64,000 nucleotides of DNA, from the NCBI GenBank assembly GCA_963696625.1, contig CAVOKZ010000032.1:7455-71454 (forward strand). Direction: 5' to 3'. This stretch comes from JAWVFN01 sp963696625. Its GTDB lineage: Bacteria; Actinomycetota; Thermoleophilia; Solirubrobacterales; 70-9. Position numbers and translations under genes: made by a program. The notes beneath the pieces are model-generated. The model had not been told where the DNA came from. It worked only from the letters and a program-made list of their open reading frames with translations, and searched no databases. Shown here in pieces: positions 53,246-62,665 of the stretch (its first letter is position 1; each line of letters begins with the position of its first letter).

Positions 53246-55654
53246 TCAACCTATCCTGACCGCCCGCTCGCATCCCTTCACCTCGTCGCGGCGGTCGACC
53301 GCGGCTGCGTCTCGTCCGCCGCCGCAGTTGACGACGTCGCGCTCCCCGTCGCGCGAGTTGATGCGGTCGCTGCCGGAGCCGCCCTTGATCAGGTCGTGCC
53401 CGGGACCGCCCTTGAGGCGGTCGCGGTGGTTGCGGCCGGCGACCAGGTCGTCGCCGCGTCCGCCGGCGATGCGGTCGCGGCCCTTGTCGCCGATCAGGCA
53501 GTCGTCGCCGCCGCGGCCGAAGATCCGGTCGCGCCCGCGGAGGCCGTCGATCCTGTCCGACCCGGGCGTGCCGCGCAGGCGGTCGCGGCCCTTGCCGCCC
53601 GTGAGCGCGTTCGCGCAGGGGCCGCGGCCGAACGCGCCGGCCTGGTTGCCGGCGCCGGCGCCGCCGGGCGCGCCGGTGCCCGGCCCCTGCGGCAGGTAGT
53701 CCACTGCCAGCTCGTAGCCCTCCGGCACGAGCTTCGGCGCCGGTTCGCCCACCTGGCCGCCGTCCGGGGGATCGTTCGAGGGCAGCCGCAGGTCCAGGTC
53801 GGAGACGGTGATCGGGAGCTGCAGGTTGCTGAAGCGCCCGTAGGGCAGGTCGAAGGGCAGCAGCTCGAGGCGAACCGAATGGCCCGCCGCGAAGCGCCAG
53901 CCGTTCGGGTGAAGCTGGAAGACCTGCCGGGAGGGGTCGGTGGAGAGGTCGGGCCGATAGAGCCCACGGGCGACGAGCGTCTCGCCGCCGCCCGGCGCCA
54001 CGTCGATCAGCCGGGCGGCGATCTGCGAGGTGTGCGGCGGCGTCCCGCCGAGCGCCAGCGCCGAGCTCAGGTCCGCGACCACGGTCGGCGAGCCGACCAT
54101 GAGGAAGCCGTCGCCCTGGACCGGGAACTCGTAGACCGCGCCGGAGAGCGGGTCGGTGAGGGGGCCGGTGGGATCCGTGGGCGCCGCGCAGGCTCCGTCG
54201 GCGAGCACCGTCCCCAGGATCGGGTCGTAGGCGAGCCCGGAGAGCAGGTCCTGGACCGTGTTCAGGCTGAGGGGCGGGATCGTCGTGTCGAGCAAGGGAA
54301 GCCCGGTTCCCGGAGCGATGGCCTGCTCGCCGTCCGCTCCCCGGAAGCGCACCTCGCCGGGGCTGAGCCGGCGCCAGCTCGGGGCGCTGATCGGGCCCTC
54401 GGAGGACGCGTCCGACGGACAGGTCTGGGTCTTCACCGTGGCGCCCTGCTCCGGGGCGGGCCCCGCCCCCTTCACGTAGTGGTCGAGCCACTCGTCTTGG
54501 CGTTGGGCGAGATAGGCCTGGTCGCCCGCCTTGTTCTGGCCCCGCTGGTGCCCGTGGTCCATGAACAGCAAGGAGACCTTCGCGCCCGGGTGCTCGGTGC
54601 GGGTGCGGTTGTAGAAGCGCACGGCCTCGTCCGGCGGGAAGAGGTCGTCGGTGAACCCGTTCGAGATCAGCAGCGGGGCCGGCGGGCGCGAGTGATCGAT
54701 GTAATAGGAGGAGTGATGCAGGGTGAGCTCCTCGAGTGCGCCGGTGACGATCGGATTCGCCTCGTAGGGGTCGCCAAGGGCGAGGTTCGTGTACCAGCTC
54801 ACCAGGTCCGCCTCCGGGTTCGTGAGGGGGACCGCGTAGTTGCTGGTCACGAGCCCGATCGCCAGCAATCCGGTGACGAAGGAGAGCTTCATCACGCCGG
54901 GAACCGGATGCTGCGGGTCGATCGCGTAGGGCGCGTCGGCGACGTAGTCGAGGGTGCGGCCGTTGGGCGCGAGCGAGTAGGCGAGGTCGGTCCAGGGGAT
55001 GTCGGGGGTGGCCGCGGCGAGCTCCATCGGGGTCCCGTCCGGGCTCAGCCAGGGAACCAGCTTGAGCGTGCCGTCCTGGTTGGCCCCGGGCAGCGCCATG
55101 CGGTCGCGCAGGGCGGCCAGCGCCATCGAGATCCCGCCGCCGTAGGAGCCGCCCCAGGCTCCGATCCTGCGCGGGTCGACGAGTCCCTCATCGACCAGCA
55201 TCCCGGCGAGGTGCTGGGCGTCGCGGACCTCGTAGCGGGTGTCCATCAGGCGGTTGTAGCCCTCCGCGCAGGCGCCGGTCTTCGAGGTCTGCCCGCCGCA
55301 GGAGTCGCCCCAGCCACGGTCGCTCATCGAGAAGACGGCGTAGCCGCGGTCGAGGAAGCGCCGCATCGAGTCGAGGCCGTACTCGGTGCCGCCCCAGCCG
55401 TGGAACATCATGATCAGGGGGTAGGCGCCGTCGGGGCCCGCGGCCGCCGCGGGCGGCAGTGCGACGTTGACGTCGATCGGCACCCCGTCGAAGGTGGCGA
55501 CGACCGTGTCCGCGCCGCCGCAGAAGCGGACGCCGTCGGCCTCGGTCGCGCACGGCACGGATCCGTCGAAGACGGACTCGACGTCGGCCGCGGCCGGCGC
55601 TGCCGCGCACAGAGCGGCCACCATCGCGAGCGCAATCGAGATCAGTCGCCGCAT
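53246..55654 (-). CDS. Secreted CocE/NonD-family hydrolase with RTX-like C-terminus
   Basis: 802 residues from ATG 55654 (AAGGAGG upstream), signal peptide ISIALAMVAALCAAAPAAA. X-Pro-dipeptidyl-peptidase-like alpha/beta hydrolase: MMFHGWGGTEYGLDSMRRFL (oxyanion region), GAWGGSYGGGISMALAAL with the nucleophile Ser, LLISNGFTDDLFPPDEAV with the Asp, and LFMDHGHQRGQ with the His. A jelly-roll-like part (EVRFRGADGEQAI onward) follows. The last ~120 residues are Gly-Asp nonapeptide-type repeats (GGKGRDRLRGTPGSDRIDGL...), as in RTX calcium-binding domains. Substrate unknown. Confidence 0.88.
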   Translation of the reverse strand: MRRLISIALAMVAALCAAAPAAADVESVFDGSVPCATEADGVRFCGGADTVVATFDGVPIDVNVALPPAAAAGPDGAYPLIMMFHGWGGTEYGLDSMRRFLDRGYAVFSMSDRGWGDSCGGQTSKTGACAEGYNRLMDTRYEVRDAQHLAGMLVDEGLVDPRRIGAWGGSYGGGISMALAALRDRMALPGANQDGTLKLVPWLSPDGTPMELAAATPDIPWTDLAYSLAPNGRTLDYVADAPYAIDPQHPVPGVMKLSFVTGLLAIGLVTSNYAVPLTNPEADLVSWYTNLALGDPYEANPIVTGALEELTLHHSSYYIDHSRPPAPLLISNGFTDDLFPPDEAVRFYNRTRTEHPGAKVSLLFMDHGHQRGQNKAGDQAYLAQRQDEWLDHYVKGAGPAPEQGATVKTQTCPSDASSEGPISAPSWRRLSPGEVRFRGADGEQAIAPGTGLPLLDTTIPPLSLNTVQDLLSGLAYDPILGTVLADGACAAPTDPTGPLTDPLSGAVYEFPVQGDGFLMVGSPTVVADLSSALALGGTPPHTSQIAARLIDVAPGGGETLVARGLYRPDLSTDPSRQVFQLHPNGWRFAAGHSVRLELLPFDLPYGRFSNLQLPITVSDLDLRLPSNDPPDGGQVGEPAPKLVPEGYELAVDYLPQGPGTGAPGGAGAGNQAGAFGRGPCANALTGGKGRDRLRGTPGSDRIDGLRGRDRIFGRGGDDCLIGDKGRDRIAGGRGDDLVAGRNHRDRLKGGPGHDLIKGGSGSDRINSRDGERDVVNCGGGRDAAAVDRRDEVKGCERAVRIG

Positions 55655-56050
55655 CGAGCCTCCTTGGTTCTCCCCAACGTCGTACTTCCCGTTCCCAAGC
55701 TGCGCGCATGTTTGCATGACCCACTGCGTCTTGCGCCGGTTCCCAGGGGAAGTTGCGGAACTCGACCCTCGCCGGAAGCTCGTAGATCTCGATCGGAAGG
55801 AGCGGCGCCGAGACATAGCGTCCGAGCCGGGCCCGCAGCGAGCGGCGCCGCGAGGGAGGCCCCCAGATCACCACCTCGCGCCCCGGATCGAACGGCGCAG
55901 CGTCGATACGGGTATGCGGGCCTACCGGGATAGGCCCCTGATCATCTTAGTTACCCGAGTGGTTAATGATCCTTGATAGCCTTGCCGCGCGCCATTATTG
56001 AGTAGTTGCCCGCCCGATTTTCGGGGTTCAAGGAGAGAAGGAGAGCACGG
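55655..56050. other. Divergent promoter region of two hydrolase genes
   Basis: No gene I can support. TTACCCGAGTGGTTAA (near 55950) is a near-palindrome that could be a TetR-like operator; an AT-richer stretch at 55940-56010 is the likely promoter zone for the plus-strand gene. Confidence 0.35.
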
Positions 56051-58066
56051 ATGCCTGACCGCGCACGAGCAATCGTCATCGTCATCGCCATCGCCATCGC
56101 CGCCGTGGCTTTGGTCGCGGCGCCGGCCGGCGCCTCCGCCGCGGAGTGGACCTCCTACGAGCGGCCGGCCCAGTACTCGGTGGCGACCGACCGCGACATC
56201 CCCGTGACCATGCGCGACGGGACCGTGCTGCGGGCGGATGTCTACCGCCCCGACGCGCCGGGCCGCTACCCGGTCATCGTCACCCAGACCCCCTACAACA
56301 AGCTCGTTCTCGGCGTGCTCGCGAACCGCTACCTGGTAAAGCGGGGCTACGTGCACGTGATGGTCGATGTGCGGGGAACGGGCAGCTCGCAGGGAACGTG
56401 GGACTCCTTCGGCGAGAGCGAGCAGCGCGACGGCTACGAGATGATCGAGTGGGCCGCGCGCCAGGACTGGAGCGACGGGAACGTCGGAACCTACGGGTTC
56501 TCCTACATGGGCCTGAACCAGATCCAGACCGCCGGCCAGCGGCCGCCCCATCTGAAGGCGGCTTTCCCGATCGTGCCGATGGCCGATGCCTACCGCGACA
56601 TCGTCTTCTCGGGCGGTCAGCTCAACATCAGCTTCATCCCGCTCTGGCTCGGCCTGGTCACCGGCACCGCGATCCTGCCGCCGACCTACACGCTGTCGGG
56701 AAGCTCGCTCGAGGAGCTGCTCGCCAACGCTGTCGACGGCCTCTCCACCCTGGTCAGCCACCTCGCGGGCGCGGGCACCTTCCAGCTTCCCGTGGTGCTG
56801 AAGGCGCTGACCGGCGGAGACATCGCCTACGACGGGCCCTTCTACCGGACCCGATCCCCGATCGAGGTGGCCGACGAGATAGACGTCCCGACCTTCATCG
56901 TCGGCGGCCTCCACGACCTTTTCCAGCGGGGCGAGCCGGCGCTGTACGAGGAGATCTCCGACCAGGCCCCGACCCGCCTGCTGATGGGTCCCTGGACGCA
57001 TCTGCAGGGCTCGCTGGGCCAGGGGCTGAAGGCCGACGGTATGCCCTCGCTCAACAGCATCGCCCTGCGCTGGTTCGACCGCTGGCTGCGCGGCGTCGAC
57101 ACGGACGTCGAGGAGATTCCCAAGGTGACCCAGTACGTGCTCGGCGAGGATCGCTACGAAGTGCAGCCCGACTGGCCTCACCCCGCCGCCCGGGCGGAGC
57201 GCCTCTACCTGCGTGATGACCGTGCCCTGAGCGAGGAGCCGCCGGTGAGCGAGGAGACGCCGGAGAGCTACCTGCAGCAGCCGCTCGGCGGCATCTGCTC
57301 GCTGAGCACCGAGCAGTGGACCGCGGGCCTGCTCTCGGTGCTGCCCTGCGACAAGCACCAGCGGCTGGGCGAGCTGGGGGGAGTCACCTACCGGACGCCG
57401 CCGCTGAGCGAGGACCTACATCTCTCGGGTCCGATCGCCGCCCGGCTCTGGATCTCCACCACGCGCTCGGACGCGCCGGTCACCGTGATGGTCGCCGACG
57501 AGTCCCCGTCCGGAGCTTCCGCCGGGATCACCAACGGCTGGCTCTCGGCCTCCTTCAGGGCGCTCGACGAGCAGCGCAGCAGGAAGCTGGACGGCCAGGT
57601 GATCCAGCCCTATCACCCGTTCACCCGGGAGTCGGTGCTGCCGGTTACACCCGGCGAGCCGATGCCGCTCGACGTCGAGGTCTTCCCCACCAACGCGGTG
57701 ATCAAGGCGGGACACCGCCTCAGGATCACGGTGGCGCCCTCGGACTTCCCGCACTCGCTGCCGCCGCTGCCGCAGCTTCTCGGCAGCCTCGCGGGGACCG
57801 TTAGCGTGCTCCACGATCCCGCTCACCGCTCGTCGGTCACCTTGCCGGTCGTGGGTGGGACCGCGAGCCTGCCCGGCTCCGCGCCCCCCGCCTCCCAGGG
57901 AGCCGTCCAGGGAGCCGTCCAGGGAGCCGCCGCCCAGGGCACCGCCGGCAAGAAGGCAGCGAAGCGCACGCGCTGCAAGAAGCGCAAGCGGGCGGGCGCG
58001 AAGCGACCGCGCTGCGCAAAGAAGAAGGGGAAGAAGAGAGGCGACAGGCGGCCCGCTCGCTCGTGA
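56051..58066 (+). CDS. Secreted CocE/NonD-family hydrolase
   Basis: 671 residues from ATG 56051 (GGAGAG upstream), signal-like helix IVIAIAIAAVALVAAPAGAS. Alpha/beta hydrolase core: IPVTMRDGTVLRADVYRPD, VDVRGTGSSQGTWDSFGE, VGTYGFSYMGLNQIQTAG with the nucleophile Ser, TFIVGGLHDLFQRGEP with the Asp, LMGPWTHLQG with the His. A C-terminal jelly-roll (ITNGWLSASFRALDEQRS, FPTNAVIKAGHRLRITVA) completes the X-Pro-peptidase architecture. The tail has an in-frame repeat (GAVQGAVQGAA) and a Lys/Arg-rich end. Confidence 0.9.
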   Translation: MPDRARAIVIVIAIAIAAVALVAAPAGASAAEWTSYERPAQYSVATDRDIPVTMRDGTVLRADVYRPDAPGRYPVIVTQTPYNKLVLGVLANRYLVKRGYVHVMVDVRGTGSSQGTWDSFGESEQRDGYEMIEWAARQDWSDGNVGTYGFSYMGLNQIQTAGQRPPHLKAAFPIVPMADAYRDIVFSGGQLNISFIPLWLGLVTGTAILPPTYTLSGSSLEELLANAVDGLSTLVSHLAGAGTFQLPVVLKALTGGDIAYDGPFYRTRSPIEVADEIDVPTFIVGGLHDLFQRGEPALYEEISDQAPTRLLMGPWTHLQGSLGQGLKADGMPSLNSIALRWFDRWLRGVDTDVEEIPKVTQYVLGEDRYEVQPDWPHPAARAERLYLRDDRALSEEPPVSEETPESYLQQPLGGICSLSTEQWTAGLLSVLPCDKHQRLGELGGVTYRTPPLSEDLHLSGPIAARLWISTTRSDAPVTVMVADESPSGASAGITNGWLSASFRALDEQRSRKLDGQVIQPYHPFTRESVLPVTPGEPMPLDVEVFPTNAVIKAGHRLRITVAPSDFPHSLPPLPQLLGSLAGTVSVLHDPAHRSSVTLPVVGGTASLPGSAPPASQGAVQGAVQGAAAQGTAGKKAAKRTRCKKRKRAGAKRPRCAKKKGKKRGDRRPARS

Positions 58067-59877
58067 GCGCCCCGGCCGCGCGGCCGTACCCGCGCCACGG
58101 TCGAGGGCTGCTCGCCGCCCTCGTCGTTGCGGGCGGGATCCTCGGCGCGGGGGGGAGCACGGCCGGGGCGGCCGAGCCGGAACGGATCGAGACGCCGGTC
58201 GACTCGCAGGCCCCCGATCGGGCGCTCGTCAGGGAAACCTACGTCAGTCTGCTTGCCCCGCTGCCCGCCCGGGCGGGCTCGCGCCCGCCGGCCTGCGACC
58301 GGATCGGCTACCTGCGCTTCCGCAGCGCCCGGGGCCCCAAGGACCCCTCGCGCGCCGATGCCGTCTTCGTCGCGATGCCGGGAATCTTCGAGGGGGCGAG
58401 CGGCTTCGACCAGGCGGGCCGCAACCTCGTGCGCACGGCGGCGGCCCGGGGGCGCCGCGTGGAGCTCTGGGCCCTGGACCGGCGCTCTAACTGCCTCGAG
58501 GACCACACCGGAGTCGAGGCGGCGGCGCGCGCCCACGACCCCCAGGTCGCGCTCGACTACTACTACGGCGGCATGCCCGCGGACGGGCGCCGCTTCGAGG
58601 GCTTTGTCCCGTCCGCCGACGCTCGCTTCCTCTCGCACGTCGGCCTGGCGCAGACGGTCCGCGACCAGTATCGGGTGATCAGCGAGCTGCCCCCCACCTT
58701 CCGGCGACAGCGGCTGTTCTGCGGCGGGCACTCGCTCGGGGGGTTTCTGACCGCCGCCTTCGCAAACTGGGACTTCGACGGCGATCCCGCCACCACGGCC
58801 GACGCCGGCTACCGGCAGTGCGCCGGCTACTTCGCCCAGGACACCCGGCTCACGCTCGACGCCGGCGCCCTGATCCGGGGGGTCCTCGGCCTGATGGCGC
58901 GGCCGCCGGGAGCGGGCCTCGGGGACGCGGTCGCAGGCCTCCGCGCCCGCCTGGCGAGCGGCAGGCTTCCGCGGGGCCCGGGTCTCACGGGGCTGCTGCG
59001 CGCCGCGACGGGGCTCGCCCCGTACTTCAACCTGGCGCCGATCGCCCCGGAGACCCTCGCGTCCCTCCCGATCCTCGGCCTGGCGGCGTTCGAGGAGCCG
59101 AGCGAGCGCAGCTCCGTGATCGGGGCGCTGCCGCGAAGCACGAACTTCGACACCACCTTCAGGGTGCTGTTCTCGCGCGGCCCCGTCGGCTTCCTCACCG
59201 GCCAGCCGGACCTGCGCGACTTCTCGCTCAGCAACGAGGCCGCCGTCGGAGGCGTCTTTGACGACAACTCGGACCCGGTCGGGATCCTGCGGGCCGGCCT
59301 CGGCGTGATCGAGGGCGGCCCCGTCGCCGCCAAGAACTTCCCCGTTCCCTACGGGACCCCGTCGATCCTGGGGTTCCTCGGCGGCAACAAGCTGGTGATC
59401 CCGAGCGAGGAGCGGGCACCGCTCTACCGCTGGGCGCCCTACGACCATCTCCCGGATCCGCTCCCCTCCCCGGTGGGCGCCCCCGGCCCCTACAGCTCGG
59501 CACAGAGCGAGGTCTCCGACATCCACCAGTTCGCCCGGAATCTCTACGAGGCGCCCGCCGACTTCACCGAGGACTACTTCCCCCTGCAGATCCTGGTCGA
59601 CTTCCTCGCCGCCGCGGCCGGGGACCGGACCGGCGAGCTCCGCAACCTTCGCTACGACGGCATCCCGGAACACCCTGCGCTGTACCTGGACGCGGCGGAG
59701 GGCCTCGCGCCGACGCTTGGCCCGTCCCCGGGCGGGCCCGGCCCCACCGCCGAGATCACGCTGCCTGGCTACAACCACCTCGACGTCGTCACCGCCGCCT
59801 TCGATGCCAACGACGGCTCCCCCGAGCCGGCGCGCGAGGGGCTGGCCGAGTTCATGGACGAGGTGCTGGGGGACTGA
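58063..59877 (+). CDS. Secreted alpha/beta-hydrolase-like protein
   Basis: 604 residues from GTG 58063, overlapping the previous stop by 4 bases. Signal peptide LLAALVVAGGILGAGGSTAG. Central LFCGGHSLGGFLTAAFANWD gives the GxSxG nucleophile; a late TLPGYNHLDVVTAAFD gives the likely His. The middle is Pro/Gly-rich and long. Substrate unknown; coupling to the CocE-like gene suggests joint action outside the cell. Confidence 0.82.
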   Translation: MSAPAARPYPRHGRGLLAALVVAGGILGAGGSTAGAAEPERIETPVDSQAPDRALVRETYVSLLAPLPARAGSRPPACDRIGYLRFRSARGPKDPSRADAVFVAMPGIFEGASGFDQAGRNLVRTAAARGRRVELWALDRRSNCLEDHTGVEAAARAHDPQVALDYYYGGMPADGRRFEGFVPSADARFLSHVGLAQTVRDQYRVISELPPTFRRQRLFCGGHSLGGFLTAAFANWDFDGDPATTADAGYRQCAGYFAQDTRLTLDAGALIRGVLGLMARPPGAGLGDAVAGLRARLASGRLPRGPGLTGLLRAATGLAPYFNLAPIAPETLASLPILGLAAFEEPSERSSVIGALPRSTNFDTTFRVLFSRGPVGFLTGQPDLRDFSLSNEAAVGGVFDDNSDPVGILRAGLGVIEGGPVAAKNFPVPYGTPSILGFLGGNKLVIPSEERAPLYRWAPYDHLPDPLPSPVGAPGPYSSAQSEVSDIHQFARNLYEAPADFTEDYFPLQILVDFLAAAAGDRTGELRNLRYDGIPEHPALYLDAAEGLAPTLGPSPGGPGPTAEITLPGYNHLDVVTAAFDANDGSPEPAREGLAEFMDEVLGD

Positions 59878-59888
59878 TCCCAGCGCCG

Positions 59889-60368
59889 TTATCCGCCGCG
59901 GCTGCGGCGCTGGGCCTCGCGCGGACCATGAACGACGGCGACCGGACAAGGGGCGTGCGCCACGCACTGCTGGCTCACCGATCCGAGCAGCAGCCCGGTG
60001 AACCCGCCGTGGCCGCGCGATCCGACCACCAGCAGCGCCGCGTCGGCGGCCTCCTCGAGCAGCGCCGCCGCGGCCTGTTCCCGTGGGAGGCGGCGCTCGA
60101 CCTCGACCCCGGTCAGCTCCTCGCCGAGGGCTTCGAGGGCGCGGTCGAGCTCCTCGTTGGCTCCGCCTTCGAGCGCCGCGGGATCGAGACGTGGCCCGGG
60201 CGGCTCGAAGCCGGCGCCCATGTAACCGGAAATCGGGTAGTGCAATGCGCTGACGAGGCGCAGCCGGAACCCTCGGAGCTTCGCCTCCTCGAGCCCGAAC
60301 TCGAGCGCCGCCCGTGCCGCGTCGGACCCGTCGAATCCCACCACGATCACGTCGCTTGCCGGGCTCAC
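59889..60368 (-). CDS. Universal stress protein (UspA family)
   Basis: 159 residues from GTG 60368, overlapping the previous stop (GTGA). VIVVGFDGSDAARAALEFGL at the start and LLVVGSRGHGGFTGLLLGSV then CPVAVVHGP at the end, with the ATP-binding G-2x-G-9x-G(S/T) pattern. Convergent with the hydrolase gene. Confidence 0.93.
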   Translation of the reverse strand: MSPASDVIVVGFDGSDAARAALEFGLEEAKLRGFRLRLVSALHYPISGYMGAGFEPPGPRLDPAALEGGANEELDRALEALGEELTGVEVERRLPREQAAAALLEEAADAALLVVGSRGHGGFTGLLLGSVSQQCVAHAPCPVAVVHGPREAQRRSRGG

Positions 60369-61108
60369 CGGGATTCGGCTCCGATCACGTCGGCACCCGC
60401 CAGGTGGTCCGCGAAAAAGGCGAGGATGCGGCGCCAGGCGTCCTCGGCGTCTTCGGGGCGGTACTCGATCGTCGCCAGCGGGCGCAGCGCGCGGGCCACC
60501 GGCGCCGGAAGGCTGTCGTTCATGAAGCTGTGACCGGCTTCGGGGTAGAGCTTCACGTCGTGCTCGACCCCGCGATCCTCGAGGAAGCGACGCAGGCGCT
60601 CGGCGTGGGGGAGGAGCTGGCGGTCCCGCCCCCCGTAGCCGGCCACCACCGGGCAGAGCCCATCGAGACGGGCGGGTTCCTCGGGAACACGCCCGTAGTT
60701 GACGCTGGTGGCGCGAAGACCCTCGCGGGCCCCCAGCAGGAGCGCGAAGCCGCCGCCCATGCAGAAGCCGATCGCCGCCGTCCGCTCGGCGTCCACCTCC
60801 GGGCGCTCGCGCAGGGCGCGCAGGGCCTCGGCCGCGCGGCCCAGGCCCTGCTCTCCCTCTGCGCGGGTGAGGTCGCGCACGGCACGGGCGATGCACACCG
60901 GCCGGCGACCGGGGCCGTAGAGCTCCGGTGCGAGCGCCGCGTAGCCCGCATCGGCGAACCGCTTGCAGATGCGCTCGATGTCCTCGGTGAGGCCCCAAAG
61001 CTCGTGGATCACAAGGACGCCCGGATGCGGCCCTTGCCCGTCGGGCAGCTCGAGCCGGGCCGCAACGGCCCGACCGCCCAACTCGAGATCGATTCGCTTT
61101 CCCGCCAC
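60365..61108 (-). CDS. Dienelactone hydrolase family protein
   Basis: 247 residues from GTG 61108. VLVIHELWGLTEDIERICKR, AIGFCMGGGFALLLGA with the nucleophile Cys, AGYGGRDRQLLPHAE with the Asp, and YPEAGHSFMND with the His form the DLH triad. Likely acts on carboxymethylene-butenolides or other lactones. Coupled to UspA. Confidence 0.92.
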   Translation of the reverse strand: MAGKRIDLELGGRAVAARLELPDGQGPHPGVLVIHELWGLTEDIERICKRFADAGYAALAPELYGPGRRPVCIARAVRDLTRAEGEQGLGRAAEALRALRERPEVDAERTAAIGFCMGGGFALLLGAREGLRATSVNYGRVPEEPARLDGLCPVVAGYGGRDRQLLPHAERLRRFLEDRGVEHDVKLYPEAGHSFMNDSLPAPVARALRPLATIEYRPEDAEDAWRRILAFFADHLAGADVIGAESR

Positions 61109-61242
61109 GCGCCGATCGTACCTCAGTTCGTCTCTCGCTCGGCCTGCGCGGCGGCCTCGGTCCCCGGTCCCGCGGCCCAGGATCCCCGAGTCGTGCAACC
61201 GCGCGCCATTCCCAGTCTCATCGGCTCTCCTTCTCGATCGGG

Positions 61243-62224
61243 TCAGACCTCGACCGTCGACATGTCCGGGTAGCGGTCGCCCATCGTCATCCCCGGCAGC
61301 GCCACCTCGTCGAGGCGGCGCATCTCGGCATCCGAGAGCTCGAGCTCGGCAGCCGCGGCGTTGTCCTCCAGATACTGGCGGCGCTTGGTCCCCGGGATCG
61401 CGACGATGTCGTCGCCGCGGCTCAGCACCCAGGCCAGCGCCACCTGGGCCGGCGTCGCGTCCTTCCGCCGCGCCAACTCGGCGATGCCCTCGACGATCCG
61501 CATGTTGTGCTCGAAGGCCTCTCCCTGAAAGCGGGGGTTGTGACGGCGGAAGTCATCCTCGGGGATCTCCTCCGGGAGAGCCGAAGCGGCCGGTCAGGAA
61601 GCCGCGGCCGAGCGGGCTGTAGGCGACGAAGCCGATCCCCAGCTCGCGCACCGTGTCGAGCACCCGCTCCTCGGGATCGCGCGTCCACAGCGAGTACTCG
61701 CTCTGCAGCGCGGTGATCGGGTGGACCGCGTGGGCGCGCCTCACGGTCTCGGCGGATGCCTCGGAGAGCCCCAGGTAGCGGACCTTGCCCTGCTCGACGA
61801 GCTCGGCCATCGCCCCGACCGTCTCCTCGATCGGGACGCTCTGGTCGACGCGGTGCTGGTAGTAGAGGTCGATGTGGTCGAGGCCGAGGCGCTCCAGCGA
61901 GGCGTCGCAGGCGCTGCGCACGTACTCGGGGCTGCCGTTGATGCCGACGTAGCTGCCATCCTCGCGGCGCTCGTTGCCGAACTTGGTCGCCACCACCGCG
62001 CTCTCGCGCCGATCGGCGATGGCCCGGCCGAGCAGCCGCTCGTTGGTGAACGGCCCGTACATGTCGGCGGTGTCGAGCAGGTCGACCCCCAGCTCCAGGG
62101 CGCGCTGGATCGTCGCGATCGCCTCGTCGTCGTCGGTCTGCCCGTAGAACTCCGACATCCCCATGCAGCCGAGGCCGATCTCGGAGACCTCGAGCCCCTG
62201 CGATCCGAGCTTGCGCCTATCCAT
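61243..62224 (-). pseudogene. Aldo/keto reductase, frameshifted
   Basis: NADPH-dependent AKR fold: IGLGCMGMSEFYGQTDDDEA, DLLDTADMYGPFTNERLLGR with Asp-Tyr, VVATKFGNERREDGSY with Lys, IDLYYQHRVDQSVPIEE with His. The frame breaks after GRGFLTGRFGSP. One C too many in TCTCCCGGAG (near 61575) separates this from EEIPEDDFRRHNPRF and the C-terminal VALAWVLSRGDDIVAIPGTK. End 61243. Intact if the extra base is an error. Confidence 0.9.
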
Positions 62225-62273
62225 CGTCCTCTCCTCCTTTCCGCGCGTCCGCGGTCGAAACGCGAGTCGCGCC

Positions 62274-62660
62274 TCAATCCACCCACCACTCCGGGACCGG
62301 CACGCCGTCGCCCCCCTCGGGCTTCGGGCCGCCGATCGCGATCAGCTCGAGGCCGTCGGGGCCGCCCTCGAAGCCACGCACCACCTCGGGCGCCACCCGG
62401 ACGACGTCCCAGCGCCGCAGCTCGACGATCTCGTCGTCGAGCCGCATCCGGCCGGAGCCCCCGACGACGACGTAGGCCTCCTCCTGCTCGCGATGGCTGT
62501 GGCCCATCGGCGAGCGGAAGCCCGGGGCGTAGCGGAAGTAGCTGACCCCGAGCTGCTCGGAGTCGAGGTGCTTGCGCGCGAAGCGCGCCTCGATCTCCTC
62601 CGGGCGATCGCGAGCGGAGTCCTCGACCTCCATCAGGTTCTTCACCTTGAAGCCGGACAT
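62274..62660 (-). CDS. Cupin-domain protein
   Basis: 128 residues from ATG 62660. PMGHSHREQEEAYVVVGGSG is cupin motif 1 (HxHxxxxE) and RRWDVVRVAPEVVRGFEG motif 2 without the usual His, so metal binding may be partial. Single-domain cupin of unknown role, next to redox genes. Confidence 0.85.
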   Translation of the reverse strand: MSGFKVKNLMEVEDSARDRPEEIEARFARKHLDSEQLGVSYFRYAPGFRSPMGHSHREQEEAYVVVGGSGRMRLDDEIVELRRWDVVRVAPEVVRGFEGGPDGLELIAIGGPKPEGGDGVPVPEWWVD

Positions 62661-62665
62661 CAGCC

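Noticed and set aside
55188..55874. A minus-strand frame opening MVIWGPPSRRRSLRARLGRY
   Set aside because: Only its first ~60 codons lie outside the hydrolase gene and the rest is its shifted shadow; no ribosome site or domain supports it.
53153..55933. A 926-codon plus-strand frame
   Set aside because: Antisense of the 802-residue hydrolase; Val/Ala/Arg-rich with no motif.
57823..59967. A 714-codon minus-strand frame
   Set aside because: Antisense of the alpha/beta hydrolase at 58063, which has a signal peptide and GHSLGG.
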